A stretch of 64,000 bases of DNA from Linanthus parryae. Lineage: Eukaryota; Streptophyta; Magnoliopsida; Ericales; Polemoniaceae. The DNA is taken from NCBI GenBank assembly GCA_023055425.1, contig JALGPY010000013.1:14297735-14361734 (forward strand). Direction: 5' to 3'. Shown one piece after another: positions 1 to 11,830 of the stretch (the stretch's first letter is position 1; each line of letters begins with the position of its first letter). Both the position numbers and the translations under genes were made by a program. The notes beneath the pieces are model-generated. The model saw only the letters and a program-made list of their open reading frames with translations. It did not search any database and was not told the origin of the DNA.

Positions 1-994
1 AAAAAAAAAGGAGAAACAATGTAAATGTATGAATTAAGTAGGAAGCAATGATTTGGAAACTCGTGCATTTGCTTTCCGGTATAAGTTATACTTGAATTGA
101 ACATCAAGATACAGTAACAGTGTAATTTACATTATTCTGTTATTCCTAATTATAATTTTTAGGGAGATTTAATATATAATTCAGAATATGATTACTCATG
201 GTTTTGGGTAAAAGTTGTCTGTTCTGATTAAAAAATTAAAATTTTGTATTTCCCTCTTCCATAACTAATCACTAAAGATAGCACAAATAAGAGCATAAAA
301 TAAGTCACAGTAGGAAACAATAATGTGTTCTAATCTGACTCATTATTCTCATAGTTTGACCAGTATTGCAAAAACAATATTATCAGCATTTGCGAATAGT
401 GTAAGTATCGAAACAACAACAGGCGCGGAATCATAAAATAAGTCACAGTAGGAAACAATAATGTGTTCTAATCTGACTCATTATTCTCATAGTTTGACCA
501 GTAGTGAAAAAAAAAGTTATGCAGTAAGAGTTGGATGAAGGAAAAACGAATGGAAAGGAACCAAATCTAGGAGAAAAAGTCAATCTGAGTATGCTTATAG
601 CTGAAAGAACAGATTATAGTGAACATGCAACGAATCAGAAATCAAAATCGGATAAACAAAGCTTGAAATAGGCATTAGAATCTGATGAAACAGAAACAAA
701 TCTTGAAACAGGCATTACAATCTGATGAAGAGACATTTTTGAACGCTAATTCAACTTTCCGGAAGTTTGTCTCTGTGGAGACGCTTCATTGCCGCAAAGT
801 TCTGAGCTCCAGATCTGATGTTGACACAATCGAAGAAGTTCGTAGACTGGGAATATTATAAACCCCGCTGATTATTTATTCAGATGTCCTTCAAACTAAG
901 TATAATGTGATCTACCCCCCTATGTTGTACAAATATTATAAACATGACTGATAATTATTTATTCCAAGGTCCTTCAAAGTAAGAATATTACAAC
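1..994. other. AT-rich stretch without a recognisable gene
   Basis: I see no supported gene here. The stretch contains a 72-bp exact direct repeat, listed separately, and A-rich sequence with a few GAAACA-type short repeats near 660-720. It may be the 3' side of the Helitron whose genes lie to the right, or flanking DNA. Nothing in the sequence decides between the two. Confidence 0.5.
294..503. repeat. 72-bp exact direct repeat (294-365 and 432-503)
   Basis: Both copies run from CATAAAATAAGTCACAG to TTTGACCAGTA without a mismatch, offset by 138 bp. Identity over 72 bp in otherwise unconstrained AT-rich DNA indicates a recent local duplication. Confidence 0.9.
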
Positions 995-1130
995 AGATAT
1001 ATATCTACATATATATATATATATGTATACATACATACATATATGTATAATACGTACAGATACATATATGTACATATATGTGTATATACAGACATTTATG
1101 TATACATATATATATAGTTGTATTGATATA
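995..1130. repeat. TA / TATG microsatellite
   Basis: A run of alternating AT, ATAC and ATATGTAC units, low in complexity. Open frames over it are artefacts of the repeat. Confidence 0.9.
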
Positions 1131-1428
1131 TGTTCTTATATACGGCTAAATAGAGTTCGAATTTTTATGTTCTTATTTTTTACAATGTTATCCAGAAGTT
1201 ATTATACAGTTGATTAAGAATGAATAAAACAGGATATGACGACTCAAAATGCAGTTACACGGCCGGTGAGAAGCCTCTGCAAGGTTCAGTGAATGGAAAG
1301 TTAGAAAGACAGTTAATGTATGTAGTCAATGTATCAGTTGGAATAAAATTGGATTTGAACAGGCAAGACATACATTTTTGTACCTATAAAGGAAAACCAA
1401 TTTTCCTTTTCTAGTCAGGATAACGAAG

Positions 1429-1854
1429 ATGACCAAGAAAGAAGAAGATCCATCAGACGAAGAACAGACGAAGAGGGAAGAAGAACATGACGACACAGAT
1501 GGATCAGATAGTGAGGGCGAGGAAACCACCGATGAATTAGAAGAAGCTGAAGACGATGATGATATTGAGGAAGACTATGATGACGTTTACATGGTAGGCA
1601 AAGCTTCTGAAACGACGGAATACTCAGACGATGATGAGAAATTCGATGAATGGGATGCAGATACGGCGGATTCAATAAGCTTTCATGATCCATTCGATTC
1701 TGATGGATGGACAGACTCCGAAGACAAAGATGGCGGATGGTGCTCCGATGATCCAGAGTTCTGTGATTTCAATACCACTGATAACACGGCAAAGGGAAAA
1801 AGGAAAGCAAGCAAGGATGAAAAAGTTTCGGCGAAGAAGAAACCCAAAATATAA
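1429..1854 (+). CDS. hypothetical acidic nuclear-type protein or C-terminal exon
   Basis: An uninterrupted 141-codon frame from ATG to TAA. Residues 1-125 are dominated by Asp and Glu in runs (EDDDDIEEDYDD, EYSDDDEKFDEW). The last 20 residues are strongly basic (KGKRKA, KKKPKI) and look like a bipartite nuclear localisation signal. This composition is typical of histone chaperones, nucleolar proteins and disordered tails of replication proteins, but I recognise no domain. A pyrimidine-rich tract ending TTTTCTAG lies just before the frame (1400-1414), so it could be the last exon of a longer gene rather than a complete one. It is on the opposite strand to the neighbouring Helitron genes. No partner exon was found upstream; the frame at 1220-1414 has no recognisable content. 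Confidence 0.5.
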   Translation: MTKKEEDPSDEEQTKREEEHDDTDGSDSEGEETTDELEEAEDDDDIEEDYDDVYMVGKASETTEYSDDDEKFDEWDADTADSISFHDPFDSDGWTDSEDKDGGWCSDDPEFCDFNTTDNTAKGKRKASKDEKVSAKKKPKI

Positions 1855-2340
1855 TCATCTGTGATGGTACAATGTTAGTATTGGAATATGCTGAAATATG
1901 AAGTATTGTACTCTCCTATGATATTGGTATCAGAATATGAATTTGAATTTGAAATGCCTGTTTCGTAAATGTAGCAAGTAATTATTTGTAAGTATGTTTC
2001 CTCGAATATGTTAGCCGTGAATGTGCATCAGAAATATAATCAAACATATTTCTGTGTAATGTAACTGCTGTTTGTTGAAGAATGAAAATGAAATAGACAA
2101 GAAGATTCAAAGATATGGACAGTCTCATACACAGAGTAATATCAAAAACATGTTTATATTACCAAAACACGACATATATACAATGCGCGAACTACAAAAT
2201 ATGTCTATATACAAAATATATACAGAGATATATTTCTTGTTCCTGAACATGTAAAAGGTGTAGACATAACACCTTTCTTAAACAACAGTATTATCGTCAG
2301 GCATTTCATAAAAACCAGTGAAGTAGTTTCTATCGTTATA
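1855..2340. other. AT-rich stretch, no gene seen
   Basis: Follows the acidic ORF. It holds short AT-rich repeats such as GAATATGA and no coding potential that I can support. It could be the 3' untranslated and downstream region of that ORF. Confidence 0.4.
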
Positions 2341-2665
2341 CCAGTGCTGCAAACATGGTCACAAAAATATTTAACTGTCATACGCAGTTTATATATCTGC
2401 ATATCCAAAAACTAACTTCAACTCTAGTTCTCCATCAAGCTTGATCTGGGTACTTAGGAAGTACCTTCCATTTGCCTGGGAACTTCAAACACTATAAGAT
2501 TATACCCATACAGCAAGCGTTGCTATACTCGTGCTATGAACATGGCCAGAAAAAGTACTTCACTGTCGTAGGCAGTTTATATATCTGCATCTCAAAAAAC
2601 TAACTTCAACTCCAGTTTTTCATTATACTTGTTCCCGGTACTTAGGAAGTACCTTCCATCTGCCT
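2341..2665. repeat. imperfect direct repeat, two ~136-bp copies
   Basis: Copies at 2343-2477 and 2531-2665 share long blocks such as GCAGTTTATATATCTGCAT, CTAACTTCAACTC and GTACTTAGGAAGTACCTTCC, separated by about 50 bp of unrelated sequence (period about 188 bp). The shared GGTACTTAGGAAGTACC contains a palindrome. The repeat lies just beyond the 3' end of the RPA-like gene, so it may be part of the Helitron 3' region. Confidence 0.8.
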
Positions 2666-2818
2666 AACATTCCATTTGTTTGCCCAGCGTGGATTTGTAC
2701 TCACAGCGGCAGCGAGCCGGAAGTAAATTTTTTTGTCCAAGTTGCTTTCATTGGCATCTTTGATAGTGGAATCTTGTTCCTGGATAAATGACGTATCATT
2801 TCAGTTTACAATCCGTGC

Positions 2819-4712
2819 TTAGTAAAAGAAACCTGAGTACATTTCAGCTCGATATTTTAAACGACATACCTCTTCTGGCAAACCTGACAAAACAGCAGAA
2901 TCTTTCTTGAGCACAGTTTCAGCATTGTGACCAAAGAGAACAACTTCGAGATCACCTGTATCGTCACTAATACGAATAGTTATGCGGGCCCTGTAGAAAA
3001 CCGTTGGACAATTATGAAGATGTACTATAAGAGATGCGATGACCAAAGAGTGCTTGAAAAAAATAAGAATGTACAATGATTTACCATGGAACACTAATAC
3101 AAGCAGGAGCAGCACAGCTGGTACAGGTAAACACTTCCCCAAGCTCATGCGTGGTTGCACGGTGACAGTGATCACACGCACGATACCACATTTGCTGTTT
3201 TCCCGGTGTCACGTTAACAGACACCTTCAGCCAGACATCAGGGTCACCCGATTTCTGGCAAGTAAAAGTTGTGTTAATTGATGCAGTTATTATGTACTTC
3301 GGAAATAATGCAATGTTTACAAGGCACTGTATTTTTACCGGATTGGCAGGTAAGTCACCAATTTTAGATAGTTTGAACTCAGGGGTAGAAGTCTTGCTCC
3401 CTCTAATTGACAGCAGGAATTCCGGATCGCGAAATTTCTTGAATTCGTCACGCTTTTTATCTCGCCTGCAGTGAGATAGAACTATAAGAATCTAGATAAA
3501 TAGGTATTGAAATATTGAACATAGCAATTTCACATACCAGAGTGACAATTCTTCAGTTCGAGCATGACTATCATCGTAAATAAACATAGAAGATGGAGTT
3601 GTCTTCAAAGAGAAATCTATAGTTACCAACCAAAAATGTCAATAGATTATTATAATAAAAAAATCCTTACATACCAATCAATCGTGTAAACGATTGTGCA
3701 AAGACGATAAACAACCATAATATAAAGCGAAGAAAGCTACCTAGATATGGAGTAGCCAAGACATTAGTCACTATCACAACAGGAGATACACTTGCAATAC
3801 TTGCTAACTTCTTCGCATCAGTCGTAGCCATTTCATCCCAGACTGAAAGGCAAACTGGGGACTGACCGCTGTACATAAATTAATATTGAAATAAATATGA
3901 GATCAAACTATGTAATGTAGCCAGTTGCAATGATATCAATATTGGAAAAAATACTCACAATTCATCTGCAACAATGATATCTCGAACTTGGGTGCGACCT
4001 GACGAATCTTTACGATGAACCGGTCGAGAAGATGAAACGGCAATAACTGCAACAGCAATATCTGAACAATAGATAATAATAAGGCTTCAACTGGTAACAT
4101 TGATATCCACAATGATGAAACGATGATAGTGCAGAATGAACCAAAATAGGATTATTACCAAATTTCTCCGGTTTGCCAATCAAAAGTTATGCCTCTAGTA
4201 GATTCTTCAGATTGTATTTGTTACTACATGAGTCAGTTGAACTCTCTTTGATAGGTGTCACTTTCATTTGGCCAGTCAAAATCAGGACGAAATCATGATC
4301 GACAAAACGAAACTGAGGATTAACTGCCTGCACTTCACCATTTTCAAACCAGTACATGTGGTATGGTTGCAAAATTTTGTCAAAAGGTGGGATTTCAGCT
4401 CCAAAGGCTGTGGCCTGGATTTTCTTTCCCTGCAGAAATATATAAATGGATACAGAAATCTAGATAAACGCACATAAATATACACACAAACATATACATA
4501 TATTTATGGAAGCCTTTAAAAGCGAATACATATTACAACTTCATACATTGTAAAGACACACTAACCTCATTATCTGACAAAATAAAGCGCTGATACTTAG
4601 TATCACTATAGCGAGCTCTGCAGACCCGAGATTTCTCAGCTACCTGAAGTTTTAACTTCCAACTTTTCACCTTATCCGTGAGTGTAGATAATGTGAGCTG
4701 AGTATCTTCCAT
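2819..4712 (-). pseudogene. Helitron-associated RPA70-like protein (multi-exon, with stop)
   Basis: Replication protein A large-subunit homologue of the kind carried by plant Helitrons; the family binds single-stranded DNA through OB folds. The likely start is the ATG at 4712. Visible exons and GT/AG introns: 4712-4566, intron 4565-4430, exon to 4159, intron 4158-4062, exon 4061-3959, intron 3958-3869, exon 3868 to about 3740, exon 3616-3538, exon from 3465. The first OB fold shows KIQATAFGAEIPPFDKIL; a second shows SVWDEMATTDAKKLASIA. A zinc-finger segment near 3150 reads WYRACDHCHRATTHELGEVF followed by TCTSC, and a final OB strand reads RITIRISDDTGDLEVVLFG. An in-frame TAA at 4187-4189 precedes LLIGKPEKF, so the copy is probably non-functional. 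The exact 3' exons after about 3360 are uncertain. It lies directly downstream of RepHel on the same strand. Confidence 0.8.
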
Positions 4713-4924
4713 TGAGCAGCCGCGGAACTCCTGCAAAGATTAAAAAAACTGCAACAACTCAGTACTGTCATTAAACTAAGTGGAACAATGGCAACACCAA
4801 GTCATGAAACCAAACAAACAACAAAGACATTTGATTTGAGCGCCACTTTGACAGAGCGGGGAAGAGGAAGATGATATCTTAAAAAAAAAAAGACGAAACT
4901 AACCGTTGTAAGAACATGATTTCA

Positions 4925-7900
4925 TCATTGCATACGTGAAGCTTTGGACAACAGATCTTTGAATACAACATTTCGAGTGCTATGAAAAGATTGAACACGT
5001 TGAATTGGATGTATTAAAAATTTTACAGCCGAAGAATATTTAGCCCGCGATAATGCAACATATAATTGACCATGTGAGAATACAGGTTGTGGAAGGTAAA
5101 CACCTACATTCTCTAATGTTTGACCCTGAGATTTGTTAATAGTCATAGCGAAACATGGTCGTACAGGGAATTGTTTTCTCTCAAATTCAATTGGAAAATT
5201 ATCACTTTGTGATGGCCTAAAAGGTATTCTAGGAATGAAGACTGATTTGCCTTTGTTATGACCTATTGCTATTTCGGCATGAATGATATTGGGTAACAAA
5301 TCCTTGCAGATAAGTTTGATACCGTTGGAAAGACCTGCAGGCGGATCTAAATTTCGAAGCAACATTAAAGGGCAGCCACGTTTTAGTACCAATTCATGCG
5401 GCGGTAACCCGTTTGGAGTCAGAGTGTGAAGAAACTCTAAAGGCAGATTTTCTTGACAATCAGGCAGGCAACTATCATAACTTGCATACATGTGTCCGTT
5501 TCCAGGAAATCTATCCAACAAAACTTGGTTTAGCACATCTACATGCTCGTTTCTAGGAGTAAGAATAGCACGACCGGTAAGATAATCACCATTCGAAGAA
5601 TTTTTTTCAAAATCAGGATAGACAGAATTTATGAACGCATTAATTGAAGTCTTTTCATCAGTGAAATCCACAGTCATCGATTCCGGGAGTTGAACCAATG
5701 AGTCATCATGATCCTGCATGCTACCATCGCCGATAGACAACAGGAAATCAGAGAAAGCTGGATCATGGATAGCTCTCATATTATCTGTTAACCGTAGTTT
5801 TTGCATTGCAGGCCACAGCTGAGAATCGACAACACTGTTAGATATAGACTCTTCTTTAGTCGCACGCACAGTTACCGGCAACACCTGCCTGAAATCACCA
5901 CCAAATACCACGACTTTCCCACCAAATAAGTCATCAGTGGAACAAATATCCCGAAGCATGCATTCGAAAGCCTCAATATTTTGCTTCTTCGCCATCGTAA
6001 CCTCATCCCAAATAATGACTTTTGCTTCTCGGATCAAGCGTGCAAGAGCAGTTTGTTTACCAATGTTGCACGTACTTCTTTCTCTTGTATCAAGTGGCAG
6101 CTTGAATCGCGAATGCGCTGTCCGTCCACCGGGTAAGTTTGACGCCGCAATCCCAGTGCTAGCCGTAGCTAATCCAATTCCTCCACTGCTTCTGACCGTG
6201 GCAAGCAGAGCTCTATACAGGAATGTTTTTCCAGTCCCACCAGGTCCATCAACGAAAAAGCATCCGCCCTTTTTCTTCTCAATATGTTCAATAATGATCT
6301 TATATGCTTCCTTTTGTGCATTGTTGAGTTGAGTAGACGCAAGAAGATCTTCCGGCGGAACAAGAACTTGCAATTCTTCGTCAATTTCACGGTTTGCAGA
6401 GACAGAACTATCAGCTGATTCTGTATACCTTGGCAGGTCAAAATCACTCATTTGTCTGCCCATAGATTCTAGAAACATGCTGATGCCTTTTATAGTCTTC
6501 GATAGCACTTCAGATTCAGAAGTGGTTCCTCCACGTCGGTAATCCTCGGAAAGGTGGAGAAAAAACGATCCCACAAAGCTCGAGGACTACTGGGTTGGCA
6601 ATACACAAGAACAGTCGAAAACAATCGCCGAAGTACATGCGGCATCTGGAAGGTGACAGCTTCTTCAAAACAGTTTTCCAACGCCGTATCCTTTTCCAAA
6701 AGGCCCAACTTTTCACATGCTTCGCGAAAAGTATCACAGACACAATTCCCCACAGTTCGGAGATGTTCAAATGATTCAGCCCCTCTTACATGCATTAACA
6801 GAATTCGCAAGAAAAAACGTTCACCCTCCGCTGGATTAGCAGCAACAATTCGCCCAATTGCGAAACCTCGCTTCCGTGGTTCCCATCGCATATTCTGAGA
6901 ATCCCAAACATAGCGTTGAGGGAATTCGCTGTAAAGCAAACGCTTCGCACTTTTGTCGTTCTTATTAGTTTCGAAATATTCTGTCAGCATAGTCCTCTCT
7001 GGCTTCCTATCCGTGGCAATGTAAGATAACTTGGTATTCTTATTAAACGCAATAGACTGCATATCAGGCAAATGCAGCTGCAAAGCAACAACAGGAGGAT
7101 GTATCTCATTCATCGGAAATTTGAAGATACGCCAAGCAGCTTCAGGAGGAGATATCCATCGGGCTGACTGAAATGCAGAGATTTCATCAATGCAAGAACC
7201 TCCGTTTGACACTATCTGAAACACCACCTTGTCATGACCTTTGTATATATACTTGTACAAATATTTAACAGCCTTCACGGTTGAGCAAATCTCTACATTT
7301 GAATGGCAATCATACTTAGCCAGCAAGTATGGATTGTAAGGCACCACCCACCGGTTATCCAGAGTAGCGCCTCTCACTCAAACAGTCCGGCCATTGTTCT
7401 CCCGGCGATAAATTGGAAACGCATCTTCTCCGCATCTAGTAACATTGCAGAACTCCCTTGGATACTTGTTCTTACATTTTCCATCTCGCTTCATACAAGG
7501 ACTCTTAGGATGGCGAACTCCACATGGACCATGCATCATGTGCTTGACAACAGCTCGATAAAGATGAGGATTCTTATCTGGGTCTGGGATTTCTGCTGAT
7601 ATATATTTATCAAACTGATCTGGCCGCATAAGCTTCGCAAACCGCTTCAAAATGAGCAAGAAGTGAACGTGTGGCAATCCACGCTTTTGATATTCAACTA
7701 CGTAGGTATATGCTGCCACCGGGCCAAGAATTTCTCTGTCAATCAAATCTCGTTTCAGCTCAACTACCTAGGCACGGAAAATTCGTGCAACCACATCAGG
7801 CCGATCCTGCGCTTTCTCATGCGGCAGTAGCTCTGCCTGAATTTCACTCCAGTTGGGATTGCATGTCATTGTAACAAACTTATCTGGCTTCCCATATTTG

Positions 7901-9887
7901 CGGACAAGTGCCATCGCATCCTGGTATCGGCGCTTCATATCCCGAGGACCACCAACAAACGAAGGCGGCAACACAACATGAGTGCCAATATTTTCTGCAT
8001 TCATCTCACCGACAGCAATACTATCGAGTATACCCTGGTAGAGATCTGCACGTATGTCTGCCTGATGATGCCGCAAGTAGTCAAGCCTCGCTGTTTCTAT
8101 TTTAATATACATATCAACAATGTACTGCTGCAGCAAGCGACCAAATAACAGCAGTGATGACTGGCGCATGTGACGTATCTGCAGTCTATAACAATAATAC
8201 TGGCGACAGCTGACAGTCGATTTCTGGGGCCCTGAATTATCCTCACCTGTTTCGCAAACGACCGCAATAATTAGAATAGTCAACCCAATTAACAATATCG
8301 AATCAGAATACTTTACCCAAGAAATTCATACCTGAGCGCAATTTTCGCTTCAGAGGTTTCTTTTTAATATTAGGATGCCATCTAGGTTCGCCACGAGGGA
8401 ACATAAGAGGATATTGCAACGGGTCGAAAGCACTGACATGATATTTGACTTTCTGAACATCACCTCCTCTTCTGTGCACAATGATATCTCGTGTATACTT
8501 GCCAGCCTGACTTTCATCTTCGATCCAGATACCAGCTACCTGATCCGAGGTAGGTAAATTATGTGTTCCTGATCAACATCAGGATCACACTTGATACGCA
8601 CATCATATTCTGCGAGCCCCATTGCACCAAAACTTTCTTGATAAGGATTGACACCCAATATTTCAGTCAACTGGGCAATTATATCGGGATCAAGATTATC
8701 AAAAGCATTGATACGACACTGCAATTGATACGCAGGATCATAAAAATATACTTGGAGATATCTTGGTTTTTGTTTGCCCGGATCAAGATCACTTATATAA
8801 TGGTATATTTGCCCCTGGACGCGGAAAGTATAGATACCTTTGCTCCTATTTTTTGTCTCCTCGTCCGCCTTAACACCCATCGATGTGAACGAAAACACCG
8901 AGTTATATCCACGAATATTTGTTCTGAAATGCTCCCCCACCGCATCATCAGACAACAACAACGTTAACAATGACTCTGGCAGCTCATGCGGCGCAAGAAC
9001 AATACGACCTTGACTGCAACAAAATCCATCCGGTTCATACGCAAATAATTTAGCACCGCAATATCGGCAGGCCCTTGGCGGCGGCAAAATACTTGGCTCA
9101 GATGGAGCAGGCGGAGGATCACGCTCCCACTTCTTCAATCGCCTCCGACCTGTAGCAAAAACTCAAACATGTTACCACCAATTAACCAATGTTGCCGGAA
9201 AAATCACAAAAGCAAAGCAATAAAAACAAAGAAGCATACGTGTAGGAGGGACTGATGCAGCCAAACCCTGTACAGAACCACTACATCCACCGACAGAAGA
9301 CAAAGAAGATGAAGCCAGATTACTTCCAGATACGCCACCTCCAGAGGTAGACGCTTCAGCAGTCAAACCAAGGGTAACATTATTACTCACAACCGGTGGC
9401 ACAGTTACTTGACTCGGCGGTGGGGAAAGTGGTGACGACATAGCAGATGCCGAAGAAGAAGCAACCACATCACTATGCGGCACAGCCCCCCAGGGAGCGA
9501 CGAATCATAGTTAGGACCGGCAACAGCAACATTAGACGGCAGAAATTGCACAGGAAACATAACAGGAGAGTAAGGCATTGCACAAGGAAATGGAACCGGT
9601 AAAAAAGCAGGCGGATGATACACAGGGGCAGTACCCGGTGCAACATTATAAGCATCCAAAGCTGTACCATTGTTACAAATAACACCAATCTGAGGTCGCA
9701 TCGGAAACACAGACGAAGGCCTATACATCGGCATGACATAAGGCACAGACGGACGGAACCCACCAGACAACCCTGTGCTAGAGGCTGCTAGGTTCTCTGC
9801 CACAAACAGATTCCGAGGAGCACTTTGCATATTGGACGACGAAGGCGAAGAACATCGTGGACGCTTACCACGATCATGTGAAGACAT
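4925..9887 (-). pseudogene. Helitron RepHel: HUH replication endonuclease plus PIF1-type helicase
   Basis: This protein would nick and unwind DNA for rolling-circle transposition. The likely start is the ATG at 9887, beginning MSSHDRGKRPR with a basic nuclear signal; the upstream frame to 9917 lacks support. Domains in order: a Pro/Ser-rich leader; a Cys-rich motif CRYCGAKLF...FCC near 9070-9000; the Helitron-like N domain; the HUH motif GLPHVHFLL at about 7680-7655; the paired-tyrosine motif KYLYKYIYKG at about 7266-7237; a PIF1 helicase with Walker A GPGGTGKT (6247-6224), Walker B IIWDE, GGDFRQ and the C-terminal GQLYVALSRA. Introns: 9239-9150 and 8331-8247. Lesions: frameshifts at the C6 run 9486-9491, near 8560 and at the A6 run 6560-6565; in-frame stops at 7768-7770 and 7378-7380. 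All catalytic motifs remain readable, so inactivation looks fairly recent. Confidence 0.9.
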
Positions 9888-9954
9888 AGCGAAACTATAA
9901 ACCACAAACCATACCATAATACAATAACATAAACAGCATCAACACACAGCACAT

Positions 9955-10457
9955 GAAGCACATAACAACACTGAAATTCACAAAATACAGGAAAGAAATA
10001 CTTCACATTCAGAAAATGCACCACAAAAATATTTCCACCGACAGCAATTATAAGGCAAGACAAATTATACAGAAAGAGAAGCAGATTAACAACACATAAC
10101 CATCAAACCTTGCAACACAGAATGAGAACACCAGCAGCAACTGCAACAGTAGAAACCACACCTACATCAAAAACACGGGAAAACAATGCATGAGATATCT
10201 TTTGCACAGGAAGCACATAACAACAGTGAAATTCATAAAATACAGGAAAGAAATACTTCACATTCAGAAAATGCACCACAAAAATATTTCCACCGGCAGC
10301 AATTATAAGGCAACACAAATTATACAGAAAAAGAAGCAAATTAACAACACATAACCATCAAACCTTGGAACACAGAATGAGAACACCAGCAGCAACTGCA
10401 ACAGTAGAAACCACACCTACATCAAAAACACAGGAAAACAATGCATCAGATATCTTT
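9955..10457. repeat. 255-bp tandem duplication in the RepHel leader
   Basis: Two head-to-tail copies (9955-10209 and 10210-10457) share nearly all positions, for example GAAAGAAATACTTCACATTC and GCAACTGCAACAGTAGAAAC. The duplication lies just upstream of the RepHel start, so it would be in its promoter or 5' leader. Confidence 0.9.
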
Positions 10458-11540
10458 TGTAGGATTATGAAGCTGAGATTTTGATCCTTGAGAAAAAATT
10501 GATCTTTGTGAATGAATGTGATGATTTGCTTACTCTCTTCATTCTTGGGTTCTATACCTAGGTTTTATCAAATAAAAATCGAAATATTAAGCAAACATTG
10601 AGAACAGCCAAAAATCCTGCTATTTTTTAAATTAAGCTCTGCACCAAAAAATTTCTGATCTCCTATTTCCAGTACTTCATATCCCCAACCTAGACCACAA
10701 TTATACTTCTACGATTCAAAACAGCCATAAATGCAACCTCAACAACACATGCAACAACAGAAACAAATCAAATTCACAACACTGGAACCCCAGCTTTCAA
10801 CCTATAGATGCTACGACCCAAAACTAACACCACTACACCCTCAATTGACCAAAACAAACTTGTAACCCATAGAAAACCATTCCGCCAACTGTAGTAACAC
10901 AGACAACGCAATAGATGCAACATGAACAACACATGCAAGAACAGAACAAATAAATTTCACAACCATCAACAACACATGCAAGTAAACCCAGAAAGAATTA
11001 AACCCAAAACAACATGCAAATTGGAATATTTCCAATCTAGACTGCGACGAAAGAAAGAAATCGAATCACAAACACAACAACAACAAACCATGGAAGAACA
11101 GAACCACTGAAACTCACAGCCAGGTAGACGCACAACCCAGAGTGACAGAATTCGAAGAAGCTGAAGACACCGCTAGAAAGAGAGAGACAAACCTGAACCA
11201 GAGCAAACCCACACCATAACCACACCACAACTCAACGGCTCAATAGATGCAAGCATGCAGTAACACGTGGCCGAGTCCACAGTAACTCCACTAAGCCGCG
11301 GAAGCGAAGCCGCAGAACCGACCAACGCCGTCGCCATAGAGACACGAGAGAGACAGACCTGGAGAAGAAGCCGAACAGCTTGATAGCAAAAAGACAGAAT
11401 CAAACCCATCTACAGCCAACACACGCAACAGAAACAAAAGGGCAAAACAGACAATTTGAGAAGCAGATGTGGACGGCAACCAAAGGAACAGCGTGGCAAA
11501 AAATGATGAGGTGGCGCCAACGTGTAACAGCCCTATCCTC

Positions 11541-11560
11541 TTTATATATAGGTAGAAAGA
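11541..11560 (-). other. candidate Helitron 5' terminus with TATA-like motif
   Basis: Read on the minus strand, the sequence begins TCTTTCTACCTATATATAAA immediately after a host A. TC plus a TATATATAAA-type stretch within the first 20 bases is common at plant Helitron 5' ends, and the same stretch could serve as a TATA box for RepHel. The non-autonomous Helitron at 39347 starts similarly (TCTATATATACTA). Confidence 0.5.
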
Positions 11561-11830
11561 TTTTGAACTCGAAGTCAATCCAAGTTGAAGGACAGAAAAA
11601 TCTCGGATTCTGTTATGGAACTTCTTCATTATCTCTTATTTTGAGCCGTGCTACGGGGACAATAAAAGGAACATAAATTTGAACAAAATGTGACTTGGCA
11701 TATGTCACATCAATAAATATCTAAATATCACCCATATTTATTATTTCTATTTGCTTCATAATCTTCAACTTGAAGTTTTATTAATGACAAGTTGTCATAC
11801 ATGTCACTTTATGTTTAACTTTTTGTACAA

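Larger units (their letters stand above)
2667..11560 (-). mobile_element. large Helitron with RepHel and RPA-like genes (decayed)
   Basis: The minus strand carries, in order, a Rep-helicase gene and an RPA-like gene. That pair defines potentially autonomous plant Helitrons. The right boundary is proposed at 11560: in element orientation the sequence reads TCTTTCTACCTATATATAAA and is preceded by A, which fits the TC start and A/T insertion site of Helitrons. The left boundary is only the end of recognisable RPA sequence. I did not find a convincing CTRR terminus with a hairpin, so the element may extend to the window edge or beyond. Both genes carry inactivating changes, so this copy is probably dead. 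Between 10460 and 11540 there is leader sequence with CAACA-rich repeats and no supported gene. Confidence 0.75.

Noticed and set aside
359..385. Possible Helitron 3' terminus (ACCAG followed by a weak ATATTG/CAATAT stem)
   Set aside because: The stem is AT-only and short and the end would be CTGG. Not convincing compared with the end at 37749.
1415..1693. His/Leu-rich frame opposite the acidic ORF
   Set aside because: Its composition is the antisense of GAT/GAA codons; no independent evidence.
5937..6332. 131-codon open frame on the plus strand inside the helicase
   Set aside because: It mirrors the helicase coding sequence on the other strand, which has clear PIF1 motifs. Antisense shadow.
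9788..10339. Two Val/Tyr/Phe-rich minus-strand frames with hydrophobic stretches resembling membrane proteins
   Set aside because: They come from the 255-bp tandem repeat, read near-identical text twice, and precede the RepHel start. Repeat artefact.
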